From positions 1 to 24,792 of the forward strand of contig RCAB01000712.1 of assembly GCA_003640385.1 (NCBI GenBank): a DNA stretch of 24,792 nt, given 5' to 3'. The stretch comes from Setaria digitata. Its lineage: Eukaryota; Nematoda; Chromadorea; Rhabditida; Setariidae. Below are positions 1 to 9,874 of the stretch, piece by piece (the stretch's first letter is position 1; each line of letters begins with the position of its first letter). Under the pieces are notes generated by a model. That model saw only the letters and a program-made list of their open reading frames with translations, made no database searches and had not been told where the DNA came from. A program made the position numbers and the translations under genes.

Positions 1-357
1 ATTTTCTCTTAACACTCTATTCCTTAACTGTGACCGCTTACTGTAGACGTTTCTCCCCTTAAATTTTCCTTAACACTCTTAAATATCTTAAATAGAAATA
101 TCCTTAAATATCCGATTAGGAAGAATTTTTAATGCGCAACGAACGTTGACGATGACTTTTATCAATCTATGAATCCCTCTGGCATCCTTCACTCATGAAT
201 GTTTAATTATGAGTAAACCAACAGAAGTTTCGAAAATACGAAGAACTGGAGAAAAAGATTACAGAAACTAACTTTGAGTTTTTGTTACGAATGTTACAAT
301 AAAATTTTTTGTTACGGATTTCTGAAACTTTTGATTGTTGCTCAAAACTCGTTCAAG

Positions 358-567
358 TAAAATATACCATTACTTGTTATTATTGTCTTAGCTTTTCGAT
401 TAGTCTTTGTTAGGGTAGCAATGACGGGTTCAGACGTGAATACGTTTCGCAGCAACTTGAGGAATAACTTTAAATTCTTTAATAGGCCGTACTTGACTGT
501 TTTAATAAAAGTTTTTAATTTCCAGGATCCAGAACTTTCTATGTCTGACCAAGAAATTACGATTTAA
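358..567 (+). other. Small open segment ending in a splice-flanked C-terminus-like peptide
   Basis: One frame is open from the TAA before 361 to the TAA at 565. It begins with a hydrophobic run (PLLVIIVLAFRLVFV), has an ATG at 421, and ends DPELSMSDQEITI. A consensus acceptor (TTTAATTTCCAG) ends at 525, exactly before the GAT of that last peptide. It may therefore be a 14-codon final exon (526-567) of a gene lying to the left, a 48-aa small ORF, or chance. Confidence 0.2.
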
Positions 568-3000
568 TCCAAAATTTTCGCACTAGGACGAAGCAAACAA
601 CAGAATGTCATTTAAATTTGTTCAATTTCATTTTTTTTGTTTACGAAACTGTGTGTCTTTTTTAAAGCATTTATTAATGAATATTGTTGAAATTTTCACT
701 AATTCATTTTTGAACTGCACCAGTTCAACAACAGTGACATTTTTCAACCATCAAAGACAAGAATGAAAGAGAATAAATTTATGGAAATGTTCAATTACAT
801 TGTTTGCCGATTTTATGAACAGTAGAAAACAGTTATAAATGTTATCAGCTGCTAAATATTTTGCCCAGTCTTAATTTTCTTCTGTTGTTTTGATTCATTA
901 TTCATTCAAAGTACATAAGATTTTGTCTTATATTCTCTATAAAAGAATTATTTAAAATAATATAAAGCAGTTCGTAAGAAACATGCCTTCTTTATTTATC
1001 TGCTGACAGGATTGTTCTAGAATATCAAGGAAAATGAAATATTATTACGAACTGTTTCACGCTAAATTTTCCTTTGTTACCCATAAGTACTTGTTGAACT
1101 CATCAATTATACGCAGCGAAAAGTATACAATTTGTACATATACTTGTCATTAGCACCAAGTATGGCTTGTTTGTGAAAGTTTCTAGTGGTTCTGCTTATG
1201 TTTCCATCAGATAAATTTTTACTCTCATATAAAGTTATTGACTTCATTAGCACACAGTTATTATAGTTTTTTAAAATGACCGCCTACGCTTCAAGTTTGT
1301 TGTCCATTGCTGCACCATAACCACCAAACTAGCAGCATAAATTTTCATTCTAATCAATGCTGAATTATATCCAAAAGCTCACTGACCAAACAGTCAACTT
1401 AATGAGTTGTTGGAAAGGATTTAAAAAAAAAGACGCTACTCTGCTTTCCGCTGGAAAAGTATAGTACGAATTTGTCGGTGAGAGTATGGTTCATAATAAT
1501 CGAAAATGGCTAGTATATACATTGCTGGATATGTAGAAAGCTTTTTAAGGATGATGATGAATTATGAAAAATGATGCAATTCTCTATCCAGTATTTCGAC
1601 ACTTTCAAATCATTATTGAAAATGATTAAACTTTCATGAACGCCATTTGAAAGAAATTTCTCTTCTTCGGATGCTGAAAAAATTTTTGGCATCCGAAATT
1701 TGTTAGACTCGGCAACGAAAATTTTAGGTTAGCTCTGCTCGGATAAAGATAATCCAGGCGTAGAATGCTCAACAAAAAGCAGTACATTTCCAATCTGCTG
1801 TAAACTTGGTGGTATTTTAGATAAACATTTAAGAATTAGTGTTGCCTGAGTGGAAGATTACAGACACTATAGAAGATTAGTTTAAATATAATACTTTAAT
1901 AAATCATACTATGATATTATAAAAAAAGAAGTGAAATGACTAGATAAAAAGATTTTGGTAACTTCAAAGTGAGGTCGTAAAAAAATAGTGGGAATACAAA
2001 TAATAAAAAAAGAGAATTGTGAAGATTATTTCCGAACAAACATCAAACTGAAATGGATAAACAACGAGCAAAGCACGCCGGAAGAAAATAATCACTGCGG
2101 ATAATTTAAAATTTTTAAATCTAGGGATCTTGCATATTTGATGGGACCAAATAGCAACTAGTAACTCGATGGAAGAGATACGAACTGTTGACAAAGTATA
2201 CTTTCACAACTATGTTTTGCTTTTTGGCGCAAGCAGCTAGCTGCAAAGATTTGAAGAGAATGTGGCTAAAATACTGAAAAGAAATATGGCTGGAAAAGAA
2301 GCATGGGTTAAGGAATCTGCACTAATTTAATATTGTGGAAATGTTTACTTAGTGTTAGATGACTATTGATGCATTTTAAACAAACAATATGCAACATATC
2401 AATAAATAAATACATGGAGGATGGAGCCATGAAATTCCATTTACTGTTAAATAATTGATTTAATTAACAGTAAAAGTGTTTGATATTCTATTTCCGGTTT
2501 TCGAAGTGTCGTGCTCTTGGCATTTTTCAAGCAGATAAAGTTTGGAGGAATGAAGGTGGAGAAAAAAAAAAACATTTTCTTTTCTTCCAGCTAGAAGAAA
2601 GTGTTTTAATGGAATGAAATGATAAATGAGATGACACAATTTTCTATACAACTTAGATTTGGCATTTCCAAATCAGTATAGAAAACGACTATTTCAAGAA
2701 GTTGCAGGCTTCTTGAACTCAATACATAATGTAAATAGACGTGAGGAATTGTGTTAATGCTATCTTTTTTGCTCAGAAATTATTTGAACATATATGATCT
2801 CAGAAATCAACTAATTTCTCAAGGAGACCAACTCAAATCATATTTTATACTATGTTTTGCGTTTTCTGATCTCTAAAATTATTTTAAATTAACTCTTGCA
2901 ACTTCGTATAATTTGATAAAATCAAAAATGCCCAGTCTTTTTTGTATAAAGCGATTCTTTGAATGATGGACAGACACTTCTACAAAAATGAATTTGAGAA
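568..3000. other. Gene-poor stretch downstream of the ZIG-like gene
   Basis: AT-rich, with short unconvincing frames on both strands apart from the 1510-1673 candidate. The minus-strand frames at 1964-2194 and 2460-2651 are dominated by Phe, Tyr, Ile and Leu and lack good splice flanks. No clear poly(A) signal for the gene ending at 3001 was found. No repeat of note was seen. Confidence 0.5.
1510..1673 (-). other. Candidate terminal exon, minus strand, product unknown
   Basis: A strong acceptor (AATTTTTTCAG, ending at 1674) opens a 54-codon frame to a TAG at 1512-1510, reading SEEEKFLSNGVHESLIIFNN and onward. A second acceptor-led frame lies just upstream (1797 to about 1730, QIGNVLLFVEHSTPGLSLSE, then a stop). 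Neither was recognised, and both lengths are within chance for AT-rich DNA. Confidence 0.15.
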
Positions 3001-4754
3001 TTACGGTTCAGTAGGGTAAAAGAATGCCACAATTCGATCATGACCGTATTCGTTGCTAGCAATACAAGTGTATACCCCCAAATCTTCCCACTTAGTATCG
3101 TAGATAATCAAATCTCCGCTTTGCAATATCTGTAATATTATGAATATTTGAAATGTCAGCCAAACCCAATCATGAAACAGCATGAAAACATCATTCTACT
3201 GGCTAAGGTTTAATTCACAGCTTACAAGTTCATTTACTTTGTATTTCTTAACGTCGCTGAGTTCACTATTCTCCTCATTGTACCAAGTGATGTTTGGTTG
3301 TGGATTCCCATTCACTCGACAGAATAGCTGTACTGTTGCACCAGATCGTTCAAATCGACCATCTGTCCACATGCTTATTGTTGGTGGCGAATGATTGCGG
3401 GAACATTTCGCATTGCCTTCTGAAAGTTTCGAAGAGCGAGAGAAGCTGAAGGTGCTTGTAACTGTAGGCCAATAAAACATTGAATCGTAAACGGAAGAGG
3501 TGCTGAAACTCACTAACAACAACAGTGGTTGTACTTTCCAGTTTCTGGTGGCCATTACTTGCTAAACATTTGTATTCAGCTTTGTTTTTATTTATTATAC
3601 ATGGGACGATCATTTTGGAGGCAGTTACACTGTTTTCGATGGTGTTAAGACCAATATTGTAAAGCTTTTCCACAGCATTACTTTCGTGAATGACATGGAT
3701 TATATCACCATTATATGCCCTGCAAGATACGAAAGAAAGTTTTTGATTAATTTATCTCTCACTTTTGCAAAATTCACTTCTACCTAACTTTTCTATTGCT
3801 ACCATTGAGTCACTGTCAACATTTGAAAAACATACCTTAAAAAATCCACCCTACAGAATAATCTCAACTATTCCCTGCAGTATGAACCTGTACTTTGAAC
3901 AGTGTCCTAATCAATATAAATACGAGTCTCTGAAGTTGCTGTGGTGAGAAATCACTAAAAAAAAATCGGCCTTGTTTGATGACATAAATACCACCCTCAT
4001 TCTAATTGCATTCTTAAACTTCCAAAGCCAAAAAACGAGATATTTGATCTTCGCATACAAAAAAAGGACCATTCAATGACTGGTGGCGGAATACCAATCG
4101 CTTCACACTTTAACACAAGTTCCTTTTCTGTAGCTACTTCAACTTCTCCCGGTGTTTTGGTGAACTGCAGATAAGGCGTTTCAGTCAGATGTTCTACAAT
4201 AATTTCTTATTTGAAGAAGTTCCTTTAAGAAAAAAAATAATTGGTTATATCAGAACAGGTCAATAAAGAGCGTCCGACGATTAAAAGAGGTTATTTTGTT
4301 GGTTTTCCATTTTATAGGTGATTTTTGGATGCACTGAAAAAGAAATGTTCATATCATGCAGCATCACAGATTATGAAAGTGTAAATTGAGAAGAACACAT
4401 TCGCGAGAAGCATTCTACTTGCATACGAGGCTTTCTACTACAAACTTCAAGATACCTGTATTAAGGTCAGTGTTCATTGATTCTGTATCTTTTTGAATAT
4501 TCGTTTGTACAATCTGGAATCTTAATTTTTACGTGTTTTGTTCTTTTTATTTATGAAACAATTAAAAAAGTCTAAACAACAAAAGTAAAACCCGAAAATA
4601 CTTAAAATATAAGTCTAAAACTGTCAATCGTTCTCACATGAATTGTGTTGCTCACATGATTTTTTTCAAAAATTCGTCGCTGATGTGAGATGGATATTGG
4701 TGAGGCGAACGAAGTCAATAAATAAATCATTGTTAAATGAGTGACACGGGGCAT
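3001..4754 (-). CDS. Secreted two-Ig-domain protein, ZIG-2/3/4 - ImpL2 family
   Basis: Six exons, read on the minus strand: 4754-4656, 4513-4456, 4193-4070, 3719-3514, 3419-3226, 3129-3001. All phases close to give 269 aa ending in TAA. Residues 1 to about 23 form a signal peptide with hydrophobic core MIYLLTSFASPIS; no membrane segment or GPI tail follows, so it should be secreted. Ig1 has Cys82, Trp94 and Cys145; Ig2 has Cys196, Trp208 and Cys249, with the strand-F motif WEDLGVYTC and the family ending FFYPTEP. Two extra Cys (134, 168) could pair, and NIT at 205 is a glycosylation sequon. The Ig2 pattern (VQLFCRV, ITWYNEEN, SGDLIIYDTKWEDLG) matches Drosophila ImpL2 and C. elegans ZIG-2/3/4. 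Known relatives maintain axon position (ZIG) or bind insulin-like peptides (ImpL2); which applies here is inference. The start is the first ATG in its open frame. Exon 1 could instead use a second in-frame GTGAGA donor nine codons... further on (about 4630), so its 3' end is slightly uncertain. Confidence 0.88.
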
Positions 4755-4831
4755 TCTTCCCGAAAGATAAGACTGAAATCGTAATAATGGATTTATCTTT
4801 CTGCAAAAAATCTTAACTGCAAAAAGGTTCA
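4755..4831 (-). promoter_or_regulatory. Probable 5' leader with splice or trans-splice acceptor upstream of the ZIG-like gene
   Basis: On the minus strand a good acceptor, TTATTGCAG, ends at 4832 and lies 77 nt before the ATG at 4754. The open frame running through it has no earlier ATG. This could be the acceptor of a 5'-UTR intron, possibly joined to the non-coding exon candidate at 5803-5687, or a spliced-leader addition site. The sequence alone does not distinguish these. Confidence 0.4.
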
Positions 4832-5071
4832 CTGCAATAACGAGAACTATATGGGAGAAAATATAGTATAGAAAGAATACTCAATGAATAAAAAACCATT
4901 TAAAAATCTTTAGGCATTTTCGTATGCTTTGTGGAATCCACAATGCTTAAAAAATAGTTGCATCATAGTTTGTAAGGAAATCTAGAATAATTTTATAAGG
5001 AAAGCCAGACTTGAGCACATACACAGTGTAGAAACACGTTGCTTTATTGTACCACTGCAAATTGATTTTGG

Positions 5072-5088
5072 GAACGGCTTAGCCGTTC
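5072..5088. repeat. 17-nt inverted repeat GAACGGCT-T-AGCCGTTC
   Basis: Eight-base GC-rich arms flank a single T. It stands out in AT-rich surroundings and lies about 320 bp upstream of the ZIG-like start codon. It may be a binding site for a dimeric factor, or chance. Confidence 0.6.
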
Positions 5089-5686
5089 ACATTTCAGGTC
5101 CCAACAAATCAAATTTTTTTAAAGAGAGAAAAAATAGAAGCAATTCAATATATATTTTATATATTTTTCTAACACAGCTCCAAATACATTCTCTAATAAT
5201 AATTTGCGGCAAATCCATACTTTTCTCTCAAAATATTCATGTCGTCACTCAAACATTACCCCATACTAAACATCTGTTACAGTAGCTTGATAAAAGAAAG
5301 TTTCACTTGCTTGTGAATTTAAAACACGTTTTCGAAAGTGACCAAACAGTCACGGGAACTGTTTGAGTATTAGTTTTTTACCTGGTTAGTTGATATTAAT
5401 AGTGATTTAAAAAATTATCGTAATCCATATTATGCTTTTTAAAACACTTATTTCACGCCTATTCACTGTCATCAGCTTCTGCAGCCTTCATTCACTACAC
5501 TTCTACATTTTTTGATATGAATTATAAATGATAGAGATTTAAATTTTTAATTCCCCACTTTCAGGTTGCTCACCGTTAAGTCACCGGGACATATGACAGA
5601 AAGGAAAGATGAAAAAATAAAAATGTAAAACTGGAGAAAATCAAATAAGACAATGCATTTGTTTAAATTTCTAGATTTATTCTTAC

Positions 5687-5803
5687 CTCTGACTTCATGA
5701 TTAGTCTAGTCCACTGCGAGCATCGTCCTTCTGAATGTGATTCATGCTTGAATTGAAGACCACAACCGTTTCTCTTCGTTTATGAAATATCTCTTCACAA
5801 ATA
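5687..5803 (-). other. Possible non-coding 5' exon (117 nt) of the ZIG-like gene
   Basis: On the minus strand a consensus acceptor (ATTTTGCAG, ending at 5804) and a consensus donor (GAG|GTAAGA, at 5686) frame 117 nt. All three frames contain a stop, so it cannot be an internal coding exon. Its strand and position fit an upstream leader exon of the gene starting at 4754. Chance pairing of splice-like sites in AT-rich DNA is the main alternative. Confidence 0.25.
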
Positions 5804-6697
5804 CTGCAAAATAGTGGATGAAAGCGGTGCAAATTGCATCGCGCTTTCTAGGCTGCATCTGTATCTCAACGTGTTACTTAAATCGGAGTTCGCAGAAGGC
5901 TGAAGAAAAATCAGAAGAAAAAGGAGAGCATCATGGAATAAGGAGAGGCAATGAAGCGGCTTCTGTCATGGAACACAGAGAGTGGATGATAGGATCTCGA
6001 GGTTTCAGCAGCTATAAGGCAGCAATGAGCATTAGTGGCACTAGTGTCGTTTAAAGGACGCTTGACACTGAATATGGCTGGTCGGAAAACATCATCGTTC
6101 ATTTGCCTAAGTAGCAAAGGAAACTTCTCAAAGGGTCGATTCCTAAACGAAATTCATTAATTCGAAAAAGGACATAACAAGTGTAGATTTTTTATTTTAC
6201 CGGAGAAATCGAAGCTAGCAGCCACCTTTGCTTTTAATTGCACAGATCCCCTCACTTTAAAAGGTAGAAAAACTAAATCGTATTTTGAGACACATTCTAT
6301 CAAGACTAAAGATGAATAGTTTTTTAACTTTAAATACCATCTTCTAGATTTGTTATCATACAACGGAAAGCAATATTTTTAATTTTTGCACGATATATCA
6401 CTCAAATCCATTTCATTTTGACTTTATTACTGAGATGAGATACTTCCTTTGGAAAACAAGTTTCAAAGTAGAGTTAGATATTTTTATAACCATAAAAACA
6501 TCGTTTTTTTTTACTATTTTAATCCCCAAGCTTCTCAAATATTCTTCCAGTCTTCAGTTTCTCGTTAAGATTTCCAAATGCATTTATATAGATAAATTTG
6601 ATGAAAATTAAACCAAGTTTGTCACGACTAATTTCTCAGTTATCTTGTACTTCAGCGTCAAAACGATGTTAATTTTTATGAACTTCAGAATTTTGGT

Positions 6698-7041
6698 CTA
6701 GATGAAGAAGGAATTGAATGATTTCTTTTTTTTTCTTTGTAGATGAGGATCACTTCTCCATGTCACACCCAACATTTCAATTGTGCAATCCACGTCAAAA
6801 TGTTCCTTTTGATTCCTGGGAGGTATAAATTTGTTAATCAATCTACTTTCAAATCCTTCGTGTTAACCATAGCTGGAGATCGATTAGTGAATTCCAATCT
6901 GTAACAATAGTCCAGCCGACACAGAACTCTCTGCATCTGCACTCGTGGTCAGTATCATCACATGAGGGAGATTGTAGATAAGGGGAGCTGAAGTTTCTTT
7001 CTTCATCACAATGATATCCGCTAGTGGCTCCTATTTTGCTG
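6698..7041 (-). other. Candidate cysteine-rich exon pair on the minus strand, product unknown
   Basis: Exon 7041-6868 follows the acceptor GATTTTGCAG, which is a tandem CAGCAG. It reads GATSGYHCDEERNFSSPYLQ and, further on, CDDTDHECRCREFCVGW. It ends at a GTTAAC donor in phase 2. A second segment, 6815-6698, follows TTATACCTCCCAG in the matching phase (TG|G gives Trp) and reads NQKEHFDVDCTIEMLGVTWR to a TAG. The joining intron would be only 52 nt. Seven Cys suggest an extracellular protein, but no family was recognised and no start exon was found. The opposite strand is also open with strong splice sites (TTTTCTTTGTAG|...GAG|GTATAA at 6743-6822), so strand assignment is uncertain. Confidence 0.25.
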
Positions 7042-7391
7042 CTGCAAAATCAAATTCAACAGTTTTCGGAAAATTCCCACCACTGTTACTGATCTAACCC
7101 TTTTCAATTTTCAAATGGGTTATCGAAGGATCCAGCTTTCTACCGATAGCGGAGTAACCTAAAATGAATTAGACAGAGCGAAAATTCAGCTGTTAAACAT
7201 CAGTTTATCCGACATTGTATGCCAAATATTCCTCATTGATCTTGCAGTAGATTTATTCACATTCCAAAGAAAGGCTCTTGTGAATGCACATCAGTCAGGT
7301 AAGAGCACATAAATCTACTCTAACTCAGAAAAGAAGCTCCTGGATGAATTACTGCCAAAAATATAAACTGCAGTAAATCCTTATAGAAGGG

Positions 7392-7416
7392 ATAAAATGA
7401 TGCTGAATCATTTTAT
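7392..7416. repeat. Short hairpin, 10-bp arms and 5-nt loop
   Basis: ATAAAATGAT at 7392-7401 and ATCATTTTAT at 7407-7416 are reverse complements around GCTGA. It is AT-rich and could easily arise by chance. No role was identified. Confidence 0.4.
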
Positions 7417-8945
7417 TTTAAACCAGCTAGTCAACAAACTAATTCATAACACCAAGTAATGAAAATAAATATAAATTTGTAAATCATATGCCTGAAATTA
7501 GTCATAATTGCCAGTACATTAAACGAATTTTAAGCGAATTCAAAAAAGCTAAATCGTTTATCTCATTTCCAGCAGGGCAGAGGAACCCCAGACACTCCCG
7601 ATTTTTATCGGTGACCAGAAACTACCGTAACTACGTCGAATTTGCAGAAGGCTGTGCAAAACAGATCGCTTATTTACTTCCTTGCTCAAGCGAATTAAAA
7701 TTCAACGGATTTTTTTTTCATTCTAAGGTGTTGACACCCTACTCTTTCCAATTAAATTTTACAGTGAAGGACTTCAACTGAAAACAGGAAATAATAAAAT
7801 CATGCATTTTGCACGTGACACCTTACTTCACAATAGCCCTCAAATGCAACGATATAGTTTGTATTTGTACGATCTAGTTTACACGAAAGATGATTTCAAC
7901 ATCATAACAACTCTTTCTGCCAAATTCTTTAAAAATCTCATCCATCTATCCTTTTCAATTTTTAATGGTTGCAGTGCTAATCAACGTGTTGCTTGTCATG
8001 TCAAATTTTAAGATCGATTTTCTCTTTCGAGACGGCACCAACACTTATCCTCCTACTTTAAAATAACAAACAATTATAAACAAGTTATAGAAATACTCCG
8101 AAGCCCATTATTTATGAGCTAAAAATATGAATTCACTTCGTGCCTATACTCCACTATACAGCAGCGGAAATACAGGTTCGCTTGTCTTTACAGGACTCCT
8201 TTCACCTTTCCACTCAGTAAGAGTTGGAATTTTAATCAAATACAAAAATTAGCCAATTTATATTTGTAAAATCTGTGAAGTTTGTATGTACATTCTAAAA
8301 ACGCGAGAAATGGAGGGAATTAGCGTGAAGTGAGTAATGCACATGGAACAATTACTAACTTTTTCCAATAAACAAAAAAGAAAGAATTTTGATTAAAAAA
8401 TCCAACTTACGAACATGAAATATGAAAACAAAGCACCGCAGTGCAACATGAATTCAGCTATCATCCATTAATTGGAACATAGAAAAACCGAAAATATGTC
8501 CAAACAAAACAAACAAGGGACAGAAAAAATACACAACTACTCAATGTTTGATAAAACTGACCTTCAACTGCATTCCTTTAAAAATTTTAGCACATCACTC
8601 TACCTAAAAGTCTTATGAAGAAACGATAACCTCGCATTTATCTTTGAATAAACTATAGAAATCTGATCTAAAATGAACTCTGAAATACTGTTAAGGAGCA
8701 TTTTTATAGAAAGAAAGAAAGCCAAATACTCTATGAACAAAGCAAACAATGAACATGAAATCCCTCGTCAATTGATACGGGAAATTTACATTTCCAATCA
8801 TTAACTACCATTCAAAACTACGCCGTAAAGAAAATATGACATGACTGACGTCCTTAAATAGAGCAGCTAAAGGATAACAGTGAAAAGAGCATCCTCTCTA
8901 AATATTAACCAGTGGTGCCAAATAATCTTTATATATATAAAGGTT

Positions 8946-8989
8946 ATTTGTGTTGCAATATATATATATATATATATTGCAACACAAAT
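8946..8989. repeat. 44-bp perfect palindrome with (TA)n core
   Basis: The arms at 8946-8958 (ATTTGTGTTGCAA) and 8977-8989 are exact reverse complements, and the core between them is alternating TA, so all 44 bases are self-complementary. Short TA runs also flank it at about 8929-8938. It lies in a gene-free stretch downstream of the RSD-3 gene. No ORF or terminal duplication identifies it as a known mobile element. It can form a cruciform or hairpin. Confidence 0.95.
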
Positions 8990-9874
8990 TCTACTAAAAT
9001 ATCACAAAAAGTATGATAAAAACAATAAGGCCACAAAATTATATTATGTGATAGCTATTAGAATTTATATACGAGCGAAAAGATGTGCACTGATAAATGA
9101 TATGTTAATTTCACCATAAGGAAACTTCCTCACTCACTCTGTACACTATCTCACGCCAAATTTTTGAGCAGCCATTGATCTTGTTGCTAAATGTACCCAA
9201 AAATTTTTTGAAACATAAAGTATGCACCGCTTCATCTTAATAAATCTCAATCAATGGTTTTGACTGAAAATCATAAATACATCTATCACACATGGAGATA
9301 ACATCCCATGAAGACATTCGCCAAAAAGCACTTCAAGTGATCATAATTCATAAACACACAAACGAATTCCAAACAAGTTATTTCATAATTAACTATACTC
9401 TTAACCAAAAACTTTCAAAGAGCATGAATCACATATGAAGTTCCTCTAGTATTTTCATAGGGAGCTTTGATAGAAAAATCTGCCTAGCAATTTTACATAC
9501 TTCTGTCAATTAATATCTTTTAAAAGCAATAAGGATTCATAACCACAATCCTATTTCACAGTTATTGAACACTGACTGAACGTTCGCGCTAGAAAATGAA
9601 GTATAGATCGTTTTTCTGTCAAATGACAATTTCTGACTAAACGATAATGTAAAACATTTCAAATGCTTCCTAGATCTGAATTTACAATATTGAAAACGTC
9701 ATAAGTAAAAAATATCGTTATTGTTGCTATGGAAATAACTGGAAATAAGTAAAAATAATTGTCGCAAAAGCTTTAAATTCCCAGAATAAAATGATAGCTA
9801 TCAGGGCATATTACAGTTTTTCAAAACTTAAAGGATGTCGATAACTGACATGTTTAGCATATCTACAATCGTTT

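Larger units (their letters stand above)
4832..9874. other. Intergenic stretch between the ZIG-like and RSD-3 genes
   Basis: It holds the possible leader exon (5687-5803), the cysteine-rich candidate (6698-7041) and the inverted repeats at 5072, 7392 and 8946. The two neighbouring genes both run on the minus strand, so this stretch contains the 5' region of the ZIG-like gene and the 3' region of RSD-3. Frames at 5818-6054, 7488-7781 and 7802-8011 (plus) are open but have no supporting features. 8012-8900 appears empty. Confidence 0.5.

Noticed and set aside
3182..3394. Plus-strand ORF of 70 codons
   Set aside because: Antisense shadow of ZIG-like exon 5 and intron 5.
5818..6054. Plus-strand ORF of 78 codons, slightly signal-peptide-like at the N-terminus
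   Set aside because: No family match, no conserved motif, a weak hydrophobic core, and an equally open antisense frame.
7488..8011. Two successive plus-strand ORFs (97 and 69 codons)
   Set aside because: ORFs of this size are expected by chance at this AT content. No splice logic, family motif or signal sequence supports them.
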